Part shown: piece by piece, positions 21,474 to 31,000 of the stretch
Layout: the number at the start of each line of letters is the position of its first letter
Numbering within the stretch: position 1 is the stretch's first letter
Source: Caldisericia bacterium
Lineage (GTDB): Bacteria; Caldisericota; Caldisericia; JAAYUI01
Direction: 5' to 3'
NCBI GenBank assembly: GCA_017999835.1
Contig: JAGNLA010000012.1
Coordinates: 1-53,305 of the forward strand
DNA: 53,305 nucleotides
The notes under the pieces: generated by a model
What the model saw: only the letters and a program-made list of their open reading frames with translations
Told to the model about the DNA's origin: nothing
Databases searched by the model: none
Translations under genes and position numbers: made by a program

Positions 21474-21502
21474 TTGAATTTTTGGATGATTTTTGCTAAA
21501 AT
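21474..21502 (+). promoter_or_regulatory. Putative leaderless promoter of the protease-SpoIID-scaffold operon
   Basis: TTGAAT-N17-TAAAAT. The -10 ends seven bases before the ATG at 21510 and no ribosome binding site is visible. Confidence 0.5.
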
Positions 21503-21509
21503 CTGCATT

Positions 21510-24479
21510 ATGAAGAGGTATGCCTGTTTAATCGCTGCATTTGTCTTGGTTTTTGGTTCATTATGGATTACAGGCTTCAGGCCTGTCGAACCAAAGCGTG
21601 ATTTCTACATGGTCGAACTAACCGATTATACTGGAAGCAACCAGATTGCTTCCATGTTGCTCGAAAACCAGCATGAAACGTTCAAAACAAACCTCCTCAA
21701 CCGCTTTCCGAGTGTTGGGATAAATGCGGAATACAGGACTCTTCTTTCAGGTTTTTCGCTTGATCTGACACCACAGGAAGCAAAAGACTTGAGCATGATG
21801 GATGGAGTCGTCAGTGTTGTAAAAGGCAGGATTTTCTATCCTCACATGTTCAACACTGTAGTCTCAACCAAAGCCAAAGATGTCTGGAACATGAAGGACA
21901 AATTGGGCAAAAACATACAGGGTGAAGGTGTTTTGGTTGGCATCATCGATACTGGTATCGATTATGACCATCCATCGCTTGGCAATGGTTTCAAGAATAC
22001 CGATTCGAAAGTCGTTGCTGGATACGATTTTTCCGACCTCGACGACGATCCGTTGCCTGTGGCTGGTCACCAGGGCTGGCATGGCACTCACTGTGCTGGC
22101 ATAGTCGCAGCAACCGGGTTGCCCGGCATAGCAAGAGACGATGTGACAATAACCGGCATGGCACCTGCTGCAAAACTTGGCGCTTACAAAGTTTTTGGTG
22201 GTGTTGGCGGAGCAAGAACCGACAGGATCATGCAGGCAATGGAGCGCGCCTGGGCAGATGGTTGCAAGGTTATATCGATGAGCCTTGGCAGCACATACGT
22301 CTGGCAGGACGAAATCTACTGCAGGGCGATTGACAAGCTCACTGATAAAGGCGTTGTCTGCTCAGTTTCAGCTGGCAACGACGGCGGAGGCAGCAGGGAA
22401 GAACTTCCGTTCCAGGTTGGTTCCCCAGGTGGCGCCGAGATGGCTGTTTGTGTCGCGGCCATGGATGACAGGCCAAAACCAATCATTTCCTGGGATTCTA
22501 ACCTAGAATTGATGAACTATATTGGTGGATCAGTAGAAATTGACAAACCAATAGAGGCAACATTGGTCGATGCCCTCTCAGGATACGAAGATGACGTAAA
22601 AGACCTTGACCTTACCGGCAAAATTGCACTGGTCAAACGTGGCGACAAGTATTTCAGCGACAAGGCGTTACAGGTGCAGAAAAAAGGCGCTATCGCCTGT
22701 GTAATATACAACAACGAAGTTGGTCTGTTTGATGGTTATCTGGTTGACAGTGTGGATATTCCTGTTTTTGCAATCGATGACAAATCCGGCAAGCTGTTGG
22801 TTGATTACGCCAAAACCAGCGGCAAGGCAAAGATCGAAACCAAAGAGCACACAGGTGCAATGGCCGATTTCTCCTCTGCCGGACCGACAAATGACTACAA
22901 ACTCAAACCAGACGTTTCAGCCCCAGGTGTGGGCGTACTTTCAAGCGTAGGCGCATCCTCATACATCGAAATGAGCGGAACGTCGATGGCCTGCCCTGCT
23001 GTTTCAGGGCTTGCTGCCCTGGTCATCCAGGCTCATCCTGACTGGACAGCTCATGACGTCCGTTCGGCAATCATCAATTATGCCGATCCACAGTCAGACC
23101 TCAAAGGAAAACTCTGGTCAATTCATTCGCAGGGAACAGGCAGGGTTAACAGCGTCAACTCAGTAAACGCCCCGGTGCTGTTCAAGCCCACATCGCTCAA
23201 CTTTGGCAAGGTGACTGGCTCAACAGATTTCAACGTTTCGTTGAAGAATCCAACTACAAAACCGGTAAAGTTTAGTGTGAAAATCTATTCCGAAGATGGC
23301 GTTGTCACAGGCGATGTGGCTCCTGTAGAAGTGCCAGCCGGAAAAACAATAAAATATTCAGGAAAACTCAAAGTTTCTTCGCAAGAAGGGCTGACCCATG
23401 TCGGCTATGTCATTTTTGAAAGCACTGGTGTTACGGCAAGAGTGGGTTTCCTTCTCCTGACCACCGACCCACCGACCCCTCCAACAATTGATAGAGTTCA
23501 GGTCATGACCCCTGCGTTCTCGCCAAACGGCGACAGAAAACTGGACAGGTTTGTCGCCCAGTTCAGCCTCAACACGCTTCTGGACGGTTTTGAATGGTCA
23601 ATACTTGACGAAGATGACAATCTGTACGCAATTCTCGACTATTCCTATGGTCTTCAGGGCGGTGGATTCTGGTTCCTTACCTGGGACGGCAAGGTTGATG
23701 GAACGCCGCTTGGTGCAGGAAAATACAAGATGATTGTCAACACTCTTGGCAGAGGGAAAGACCCAAGAAAGAAAAGTGACTGGGAAACCTGGGGACCACT
23801 CGAGTTTTACGTTGTCGAAGACCCACCTGAGATAACAACTGAAGAAATCCCGCCAACAATTTACAACCAGACCGAACTGGCAGTCAAAGGCACAGTTGAA
23901 GACTGGCTTGCCGATCCTGACTACATGGGCGCAAAAGGCCTGGTCTCGCTTGAAACACTTGTTAATGGAGAAAAAGGCAAGTTTACGCTCGATGGCAAGG
24001 GAGCCTTTGAGATCAACTGTAAACTCAAACCAGGAAAGAACGAAATAGTCATCTCCGCCTCAAACGCTGGCGGGATGAAAGCCGAAAAGAAGATATCCGT
24101 AAACTCGCTCAATAAGGCATACATCACAATTGTTGACGGAAAAATAAGGGTCAACAACCAACCGTTTGATTTTGGTAAAATAAAAAAAGTCTCCGGTGAC
24201 TTTATGATTGACATGGAAAAACTCCATCTGATCTGCCCTGATTTCAGCCTGAACCTTTTGAACGACAAAATCTATATTGTAATAAACAATATGGTAGCAA
24301 GAATGAAATTAGGCAAAGATACTGTTTTGTCCAATACTGGCGAGTCGTGGTTCTGTGAACCGCCGTACATGGAAAGTAATACCTGCTACGTTCCTCTGTT
24401 CTCTACGTTGTTGGCGCTCAAAGGATATTTCGACGAAAATGACGGATTAAACTTTGTCTGGAAAGGGAATGAGAATTGA
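21510..24479 (+). CDS. Secreted subtilisin-like (S8) protease with PA insert and C-terminal stalk domain
   Basis: 989 residues. A signal peptide (about 1-25) and an I9-type propeptide region (about 30-110) precede the S8 domain. The triad is intact: D147 (IIDTG), H191 (WHGTHCAG) and S492 (SGTSMACP). A PA-type insert (about 340-460, LTGKIALVKRGDKY) splits the catalytic domain, as in C5a-peptidase-like and fervidolysin-like enzymes. After it come an Ig-like domain, a FlgD-Ig-like domain (FSPNGDRKLDRF to TWDGKVDGTPLGAGKYKM), a further Ig-like module, and a C-terminal stalk-like domain (about 865-989). It lacks the cohesin and dockerin of the three proteases at 42.6-53.0 kb. The start at 21510 gives a proper signal peptide. 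First gene of a five-gene operon. Confidence 0.92.
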   Translation: MKRYACLIAAFVLVFGSLWITGFRPVEPKRDFYMVELTDYTGSNQIASMLLENQHETFKTNLLNRFPSVGINAEYRTLLSGFSLDLTPQEAKDLSMMDGVVSVVKGRIFYPHMFNTVVSTKAKDVWNMKDKLGKNIQGEGVLVGIIDTGIDYDHPSLGNGFKNTDSKVVAGYDFSDLDDDPLPVAGHQGWHGTHCAGIVAATGLPGIARDDVTITGMAPAAKLGAYKVFGGVGGARTDRIMQAMERAWADGCKVISMSLGSTYVWQDEIYCRAIDKLTDKGVVCSVSAGNDGGGSREELPFQVGSPGGAEMAVCVAAMDDRPKPIISWDSNLELMNYIGGSVEIDKPIEATLVDALSGYEDDVKDLDLTGKIALVKRGDKYFSDKALQVQKKGAIACVIYNNEVGLFDGYLVDSVDIPVFAIDDKSGKLLVDYAKTSGKAKIETKEHTGAMADFSSAGPTNDYKLKPDVSAPGVGVLSSVGASSYIEMSGTSMACPAVSGLAALVIQAHPDWTAHDVRSAIINYADPQSDLKGKLWSIHSQGTGRVNSVNSVNAPVLFKPTSLNFGKVTGSTDFNVSLKNPTTKPVKFSVKIYSEDGVVTGDVAPVEVPAGKTIKYSGKLKVSSQEGLTHVGYVIFESTGVTARVGFLLLTTDPPTPPTIDRVQVMTPAFSPNGDRKLDRFVAQFSLNTLLDGFEWSILDEDDNLYAILDYSYGLQGGGFWFLTWDGKVDGTPLGAGKYKMIVNTLGRGKDPRKKSDWETWGPLEFYVVEDPPEITTEEIPPTIYNQTELAVKGTVEDWLADPDYMGAKGLVSLETLVNGEKGKFTLDGKGAFEINCKLKPGKNEIVISASNAGGMKAEKKISVNSLNKAYITIVDGKIRVNNQPFDFGKIKKVSGDFMIDMEKLHLICPDFSLNLLNDKIYIVINNMVARMKLGKDTVLSNTGESWFCEPPYMESNTCYVPLFSTLLALKGYFDENDGLNFVWKGNEN

Positions 24480-25183
24480 ACTGGATTGACGCTGTTGTGT
24501 TAGTGGCGATCGCCGTTTCGGCCATACGGGGCTACATCCTGGGATTGAGTGGTTCAATACTCAACTCTCTGGCAGTAATCCTTGCGTGGCTGTCAGCGTT
24601 TCTGCTTGCAGCTCCAGTTAAAAACCTGCTTCAGTGGATGTTTGGTGTGGTCACAAAGCTGTCAGGAGTTTTCCAACCCTACATAACCAGCATTCCAATT
24701 GCGCCAAACACCCCAGTCACAGATGCAATTACCTACGCAAAGCTTCCGGACTGGCTTGGCAATTTCTTCTCCAGGCTTGCCGACAAGAATTATACCGTCA
24801 ACACAATATCCGAGCTCTATGGGTATTGGATAGCAAATGTAATAATCGTACTGATTGTGTTCATTGTGTTGCTAATAGTTTTCGGAATTTTGTACCGTAA
24901 ACTCGTTGAGAATGTGAAAATCAACATGCCAAAAGAAGGTTTCTTTCACGACTTTGATCATGCATGTGGAGCTACGCTGCACGGACTTATCACACTTTTT
25001 GTTTGCCTGGGCTTGTTGACACTGTTTTCAGCACTGTTTCCGGTGCAAATCGTTGAAGGAAAGAGCGTTGCAGCAGTACCGGGTTATGTATATTCTTCGT
25101 TCTTCGGAGGTTTGGTCTATCGGAATTTCCTTGGCGTACAAACGATGTTTGGCGCTCTTATCCGCTTTGTTATTGGCTGGTAA
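24476..25183 (+). CDS. CvpA-family membrane protein
   Basis: 235 residues, integral membrane protein similar to colicin V production protein. The N-terminus WIDAVVLVAIAVSAIRGYILG with the following SILNSLAVILAWLSAFLLA is typical, and about four to five helices follow. CvpA proteins have been linked to envelope maintenance and secretion; the mechanism is unclear. The TTG start overlaps the stop codon of the upstream protease gene (TTGA), so translation is probably coupled. It overlaps the next gene by about 53 bases. Confidence 0.82.
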   Translation: MNWIDAVVLVAIAVSAIRGYILGLSGSILNSLAVILAWLSAFLLAAPVKNLLQWMFGVVTKLSGVFQPYITSIPIAPNTPVTDAITYAKLPDWLGNFFSRLADKNYTVNTISELYGYWIANVIIVLIVFIVLLIVFGILYRKLVENVKINMPKEGFFHDFDHACGATLHGLITLFVCLGLLTLFSALFPVQIVEGKSVAAVPGYVYSSFFGGLVYRNFLGVQTMFGALIRFVIGW

Positions 25184-26528
25184 TTGCCTGCCTGTGATCG
25201 TCGCGCAGAATGAAGCCTGCCAGACGATTAAGGTTTGCATTGGCAATAATCCAAAGGAGTTTACCCTTGGCGCTTCAGGTGATTATCAACTTATCGATCC
25301 TGGCAGCGGCAAACAACTTTATACTGGCTCAAAAGAGATAAAGTGCAAAGTGACATCAGACAGTACCAAATATTATTCTGTGTTTATCGACACATTCTAC
25401 ACCTACGACGATGCAGACAACTTCGGTTTGCTGCTTATCAAACGCTTTCCGACCGATCCAGGCAGGAGGGTGTTGGCTGTGGATGACGGTTATTTCAAGC
25501 TTGAAATTGGCACATTCAAAGCCGAAGAAGAAGCTAAAACGGCCATCTCAACCTACCTTAGCGATATCCCGAAGGCTGCAGTCAGCCAGACAGACGTCAG
25601 CGGCATCAGTCTCGGCGACTCATTAACAATGAGGCCACCAACAGACAAAACGGTTTGGCAGTTTCTTATCATTAAACCGACCAGCCAGTCGGGTATGCCA
25701 ACCTACAACGGTCGCAGATACAGGGGCAAAATCTCACTTTATATGTCAGGCAAGAACTTTTATGTTGTCAACGAGCTGCCTTTTGAAGATTATCTGAAAG
25801 GTGTGGTTCCATCAGAAATGCCGGCAAGCTGGCCGCTTGAGGCATTAAAGGTTCAGGCGGTGTGTGCGAGAAACTATGCGTACAATTTCTGTATCAAACC
25901 TGACAACAGTTGTTTTAATATCGGTTCAACGGATGGCTACCAGGTTTATATAGGGTATGAGCAAGAATCCGAGCGTTCAAACCAGGCTGTCGATCAAACT
26001 ACAGGCATGATGGCAATTTACAACAACATACCAATCAATGCCTACTTTCATTCAACATCTGGCGGAATGACCGAGAACTCCGAGTATGTTTGGTCAAGCG
26101 CTCTGCCATATTGCAAAGCCGTTGACTCTCCAGGCGAAGAAGAATCACCGCACTATGCCTGGATGAAATTCATTGGACTTGAAGAACTTAAAAAAGACCT
26201 ATCAGAGCTGACTGGTGATATCGGCGACATTGTCGCGTTTAAAAATGTAAAAAAGGGAATCTCTGGCAGGGTCAAAACCTGTGAGATCAAAGGAACCAAG
26301 GGAACAAAGACACTCAACGGTGAAAATGTCATGTACACCCTGGGCTTGAGATCAACCTGGTTTGATTTTGTTTTTATCACAGGTGGCGTTGTTGCCTGTG
26401 GCAGAGGCTGGGGTCATGGAATAGGGATGTCCCAGTATGGTTCTAAAGCCATGGCAGTGGCTGGCAAAAAATATGTAGATATAGTCAAGCATTATTTCAC
26501 GGGTGTGGAGGTAAAAAAATGGTACTGA
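25131..26528 (+). CDS. SpoIID/LytB-domain protein with SPOR-like segment
   Basis: Secreted protein related to SpoIID and the amidase enhancer LytB, which act on peptidoglycan glycan strands. A SPOR-like stretch (about residues 110-150, YFKLEIGTFKAEEEAKTAI) is followed by the SpoIID domain: ELPFEDYLKGVVPSEMP, WPLEALKVQAVCARNYAY, and the C-terminal GRGWGHGIGMSQYGSKAMA. The start is uncertain. The frame is open upstream to 25053, but a TTG at 25131 gives a clean signal peptide (AYKRCLALLSALLLAGN...IVA) and a 465-residue protein, so that is chosen. No endospore genes are seen nearby, so a general cell-wall role is more likely than sporulation. Confidence 0.88.
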   Translation: MAYKRCLALLSALLLAGNCLPVIVAQNEACQTIKVCIGNNPKEFTLGASGDYQLIDPGSGKQLYTGSKEIKCKVTSDSTKYYSVFIDTFYTYDDADNFGLLLIKRFPTDPGRRVLAVDDGYFKLEIGTFKAEEEAKTAISTYLSDIPKAAVSQTDVSGISLGDSLTMRPPTDKTVWQFLIIKPTSQSGMPTYNGRRYRGKISLYMSGKNFYVVNELPFEDYLKGVVPSEMPASWPLEALKVQAVCARNYAYNFCIKPDNSCFNIGSTDGYQVYIGYEQESERSNQAVDQTTGMMAIYNNIPINAYFHSTSGGMTENSEYVWSSALPYCKAVDSPGEEESPHYAWMKFIGLEELKKDLSELTGDIGDIVAFKNVKKGISGRVKTCEIKGTKGTKTLNGENVMYTLGLRSTWFDFVFITGGVVACGRGWGHGIGMSQYGSKAMAVAGKKYVDIVKHYFTGVEVKKWY

Positions 26529-26577
26529 TAAACCATTCACGCTCTTGCACGTATTTAAAGCATTGGAAGGAGGCTTC

Positions 26578-28080
26578 ATGAGAAAGATTGTCTGCCTCAT
26601 GCTTGCTGTGATGGCTGCCTTTGCAGCCGTACCCGGGACAATGTCCCAGGAGACACCGACGTTGTGGATATCACCACAGCTGGATTATACCGCTGTTGGT
26701 TCCAGCGTCCTTGTCGAATGCAAGCTGACAAATTCACCATTGACTTACGGTCTGTCGGTGGCAATCATGTACGACAACACCTATCTGGAAATCCTTGAAG
26801 ACAACGTAATCGAGGGCGAGTTCTACAGATCTGATGGTGTGCCGACAGGTTTCTTCAAGAAAGTCAGCATTGACAAGGCAAACCCAAAGATTAGCAGGCT
26901 TTATGTTGGAGTCTCAAGGATTATGGATAAGGTTGACTCATATGGACCGACAGCTGGATCAGGGCTTGTGTTCTATTTTTCGGCCAAGACCAAGTTTGTC
27001 GGTGAAGCTGCGCTTGCGTTTGGCAGCGTCAAGATGGTCAACATCATCTGGAGACAGGGCGAACCGGTCATTGAATACGTCCCGCTCAAGCTTGAGGAAA
27101 GCAAAATCATTGTCAGGGCAAAGGATACATCGCCTCCGACAGTTACGTTCTCAAGAACACCTCTGCCAGAAACTAATGTAAATATCAACATTTTTGAGTG
27201 GATTGGCCAAGACGACAGCACTCCGCCAAACAAGCTCCAGTACTCATATAAACTCGACGATCCTGCCGTTTCTGGCGAATGGTCAAAGTGGGATTCGAGA
27301 GTCCAGGCTGCAATAGCCTTCACCCGTGAAGGCCAGAATATTTTCTGTGTCAGGGCTCGTGATGAGTGGGGCAACATCTCAAAGTCAACATGCTTTACAA
27401 CAAACTTCGACATTACCCCACCAAAGCTTGTAATCAACCCTATCCCCAAAGAGACGGATCAGGAAAACTTTACGGTTCTTGGTACAACCGACAAACCTGA
27501 CACTGGTGTCACATTGTTTATCAATGGCGCCAGGGTTCCTATCAATGCCGAGGGTAACTTCAGCTACCCAACGAGACTGGTGGCCGGCACCAACACTGTC
27601 CATATCTATGCAGTGGACAAGGCAGGAAACGTTGCCCAACAGTATTTCAACATCACGCTGCTCCAGGTTGTGAAAATCAAGCTTTGGCAGGATGTTCCAA
27701 CTGCCGAGGTCAACGGGCAGAGAGTGTCGGTAAGTCCAGCACCAGCAAACATCAAGGGAAGAATTATGATCCCGATGAGGTTTGTCACCACGGCTTTCAA
27801 GATGAACATTGACTACTCTGCAACAGACAAAAAAATTACCGTCACCTGGACTTCCAAGGATGCCAGCGACCTCCCGATTACACACAAGCTCCATATGTGG
27901 GTTGGGAAGAAATTCTATAACCTTGATGGTAAAACGGTGACAAAGAACATGGACGTCCCTCCGCAAATTGTCAAAGGTTCAACCATGGTTCCGTTCAGAG
28001 CGTTGTCAGAGGCGATTGGCGCACAGGTAGATTGGTTCAGCGCAGATAAGCGTGTTGAGCTCACATACATAGTCAGATAA
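26578..28080 (+). CDS. Secreted cohesin-like + Ig + stalk-domain protein (candidate surface anchor)
   Basis: 500 residues. A signal peptide ends about residue 23. Residues about 25-165 look like a cohesin or cohesin-related beta-sandwich (SSVLVECKLTNSPLTYGLSVAI, ending LAFGSVKMVN). Two Ig-like modules follow at about 185-285 and 286-362 (SPPTVTFSRTPL, NFTVLGTTDKPDTGVTLFING). The C-terminal ~135 residues are a stalk domain with GRIMIPMRFVTTAF and GSTMVPFRALSEAIGAQVDW. A cohesin-like receptor fused to a stalk is what a cell-surface anchoring scaffold needs. The next gene encodes a dockerin protein. AAGGAGGC seven bases upstream defines the start. The spacer from the SpoIID-like gene is 49 bases. 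Confidence 0.82.
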   Translation: MRKIVCLMLAVMAAFAAVPGTMSQETPTLWISPQLDYTAVGSSVLVECKLTNSPLTYGLSVAIMYDNTYLEILEDNVIEGEFYRSDGVPTGFFKKVSIDKANPKISRLYVGVSRIMDKVDSYGPTAGSGLVFYFSAKTKFVGEAALAFGSVKMVNIIWRQGEPVIEYVPLKLEESKIIVRAKDTSPPTVTFSRTPLPETNVNINIFEWIGQDDSTPPNKLQYSYKLDDPAVSGEWSKWDSRVQAAIAFTREGQNIFCVRARDEWGNISKSTCFTTNFDITPPKLVINPIPKETDQENFTVLGTTDKPDTGVTLFINGARVPINAEGNFSYPTRLVAGTNTVHIYAVDKAGNVAQQYFNITLLQVVKIKLWQDVPTAEVNGQRVSVSPAPANIKGRIMIPMRFVTTAFKMNIDYSATDKKITVTWTSKDASDLPITHKLHMWVGKKFYNLDGKTVTKNMDVPPQIVKGSTMVPFRALSEAIGAQVDWFSADKRVELTYIVR

Positions 28081-28089
28081 GGAGGAATG

Positions 28090-31000
28090 ATGAGAAAACT
28101 CCTCATTTTAACAACAGCATTCGTGATGATGGCGACATTGTTTGCGGGGCTTCCACCAAACACTGCAAATGCAGCAAGTTGCAATGGAACTAGAAAAGGC
28201 AACAATACCCGTGATGGCAGCTGTGCCGGTACCGAAATAAACGGCCCAGCATTGATCCAAACCTGGATTTATGAAGATACGGCAAACATTTCGACACCAC
28301 CGGTCGCATGCGGCAACAGGATTTATCAGGCATTAAACAGCAGAAGGGTTGTCTGCATAGAGAAATATACAGGCACCGAACTGTGGGAGTTCAAGGATAT
28401 AACTAACTTCCCGGTGTCTTCCATGGCAATCGACCAGGAAACGCAGTCACTTGTGGTAACGACAGGTGGACAGATTGAACGTACATCAACGCTTTACTGC
28501 TTTGATGCGACATCTGGAAACCTCAGGTGGCAGTGGACAGCCGGCACCGATGGCGCCATTGGGCAGATTTCTACAGGTGCCACCATTATCAACCAGCCAG
28601 GCATCACCCAGATGGTCATCTTTGGTGTGGACAGAGGCGCCCTTATCGCCCTCGACCTCAAGTCAGGAGCAAGAGTCTGGGGCGTTGGTCTCAACGGAGC
28701 ACTATATACCGATCCAGTCATTGCAGACAACAAGGTTTTTGCACTTAATGACGACGGCCTGCTCAACATTGTCAGACTTGAAAATGGCACAACCCTTCAA
28801 CAGGTTCAAATTGACGAAAAGCAAACGTATGAATTCTACAATACTCCAGCCTACTCTGCCGGCATTCTCGTCATAGCATCCAGATCAAAAATCAGTGGCC
28901 AAAAAGGCAGAATTTATGGCTTGGACACTGCCACAGGAACAGTCATATGGAAATCGTTTGAAATTGACCAGTTCTACAAAAGTGGCCCATCAATCTTGAA
29001 ACCACCTGTGTACAGCGATTATCAGGTGATAATTGGTTCCGACACGGGCATGCTTTACAATTTCGATCTGAAAACTGGAAGAATGAGATGGTCGTTGAAG
29101 ATGGTTTTCCCATTCCTCACCGACATCATGATTTCAGGAAAATACATCCTTTTTGGCGGAGCAAACACTTTCTACGTTTGCAAAGGTGAAAATGGTGATG
29201 TTGTTTTCAAACAGACACTGAGCAATGTTATCACAGGTCACCCTGTTGTTGATGAAGGCATGGTTTACGTCCCTGCTAACGATGGAAATCTCTACGCATT
29301 CTCCGACCATGACGATTTCACTATCGACGTTTTGCCAAGATCAGACTCAATCTATCCAGGCAACATGCGCTCGTATAAAGTCACCATCAGTGCAACGATG
29401 AATTTCAGTTACCCGATGGTTCTCAAGGCAACTGGTTTACCAAACAATGTTACGGCAACATTTGCCAAGTCGACAGTCAAACCTGGACTTGAGACTGTGG
29501 AAGTTGACCTTATTCTCGAAGCTTCTTCCGATGCAAAACCAGGCACTTATGCGTGCAGTATTGCAGGAACATTACTCGGCAGAGAGCGCAACGCAATCCT
29601 CCAACTTCAGATCCTTGAGCCTTTGAAAGGCGAGTTCAAGCTGACCGTCAGTTCGGATCAGATGACACCTTTGCGCAACATCAATCCAGGCGACACCATT
29701 CCTTTCATGATCAAGGTTGAGGCTATCGGTGGATTCAATGCTGAAATAACCTTCTTTGCCAACCCCAAAACCCTGCCGTCTGGCATGGAAGTGCTCTTTA
29801 ATCCAACAAAACTTACACCAGATGGCTATGTTACTGCCATTGTTAAAACGGACACGTCGACAGAAGCTGATTCCTATGGTGTTGAAATACAGGGTCATGC
29901 TGGAGGTAAGGTTGCCTCCACGGCTGTCAGGTTTAGCGTTGGTGGCGTCGATACTGAGTCCTGGCCGATGTTCCAAAAGGACATTGTCAGAAATGGTAGA
30001 ACCAAAGAACCGTTCTTCTCCGATCCTCAGCTGCGAGCAGACAAGGTTTTCAAGGTTGAAAACGATGCTGAAGCTGTTGTAAGGATAAGAACCCAGCCAA
30101 TTGTTGAATTTGGCATGGTTTACGTCATTGGTGAGTGGGAAAGCAAGGAAAACAAAAGAATCCACGAATCCAGACTCTATGCGCTCGATTCCAAAACCCT
30201 CGATGAAGTCTGGCATTTTGACTTCATGAAGTCTGTCTTTGAAGTTGACAACTTTGACGACTGCGAAGACAAGCAGTGGCCAGTCATGTCCACTCCGGCT
30301 GTTGATACGGAAGATGGCTTGCTCTACGTAGGTTCTCTTGATGGTGTGTTCTATTGCCTCGATGCAAAGACCGGCTCAAGAGTGTGGAGCAATAACACAA
30401 AACGTATCATCAGAACCTCTCCACTTATACTGGCTCCACCAGAAGTGGCCAAAAAGACAGTCTATTTCTCAACCCTTGAAGGTACAGTCCATGCAATGGC
30501 AGCTGGCAGGGATGCCAACGCCACCGTACTCAAGACGTTTGTTGCTCCAAGCAAGGTTGTTAGTGGTTTCTCATACGCCTTGAACAAGAAATCCCCCCAG
30601 CAGCCAATGGTCATGTTCTCATGCTTTGATGGCAATATCTACGCTCTCAACGCAAATGACCTGTCGAAGGTCTACACTGTTTCAATCTATAACGAAAAAA
30701 ATATTGGAACAATTGCCGTTGACAACGATCGCCAGGAGTGGTGGGTTGCCTCTGTCCAGGGCGATGTAGGAACTTGTTTCCAAAGCTCAATGGTCGAGCG
30801 TCACTACATCCAGGATGGAAACCTTGGATGTCAGAGGGCAACATTTGGTCCAACATTTGGTTCACCTGCGTTGCTGACATTGTCTGACTCAACCGTTTGC
30901 TTCTTTGCCACAAACTTTGGTGTTACACCTCAGACTACCGTCCCAACCTACCGTTATATGAGACTGAAGAATGATGGATGCACAACCGTTACAGACCTTG

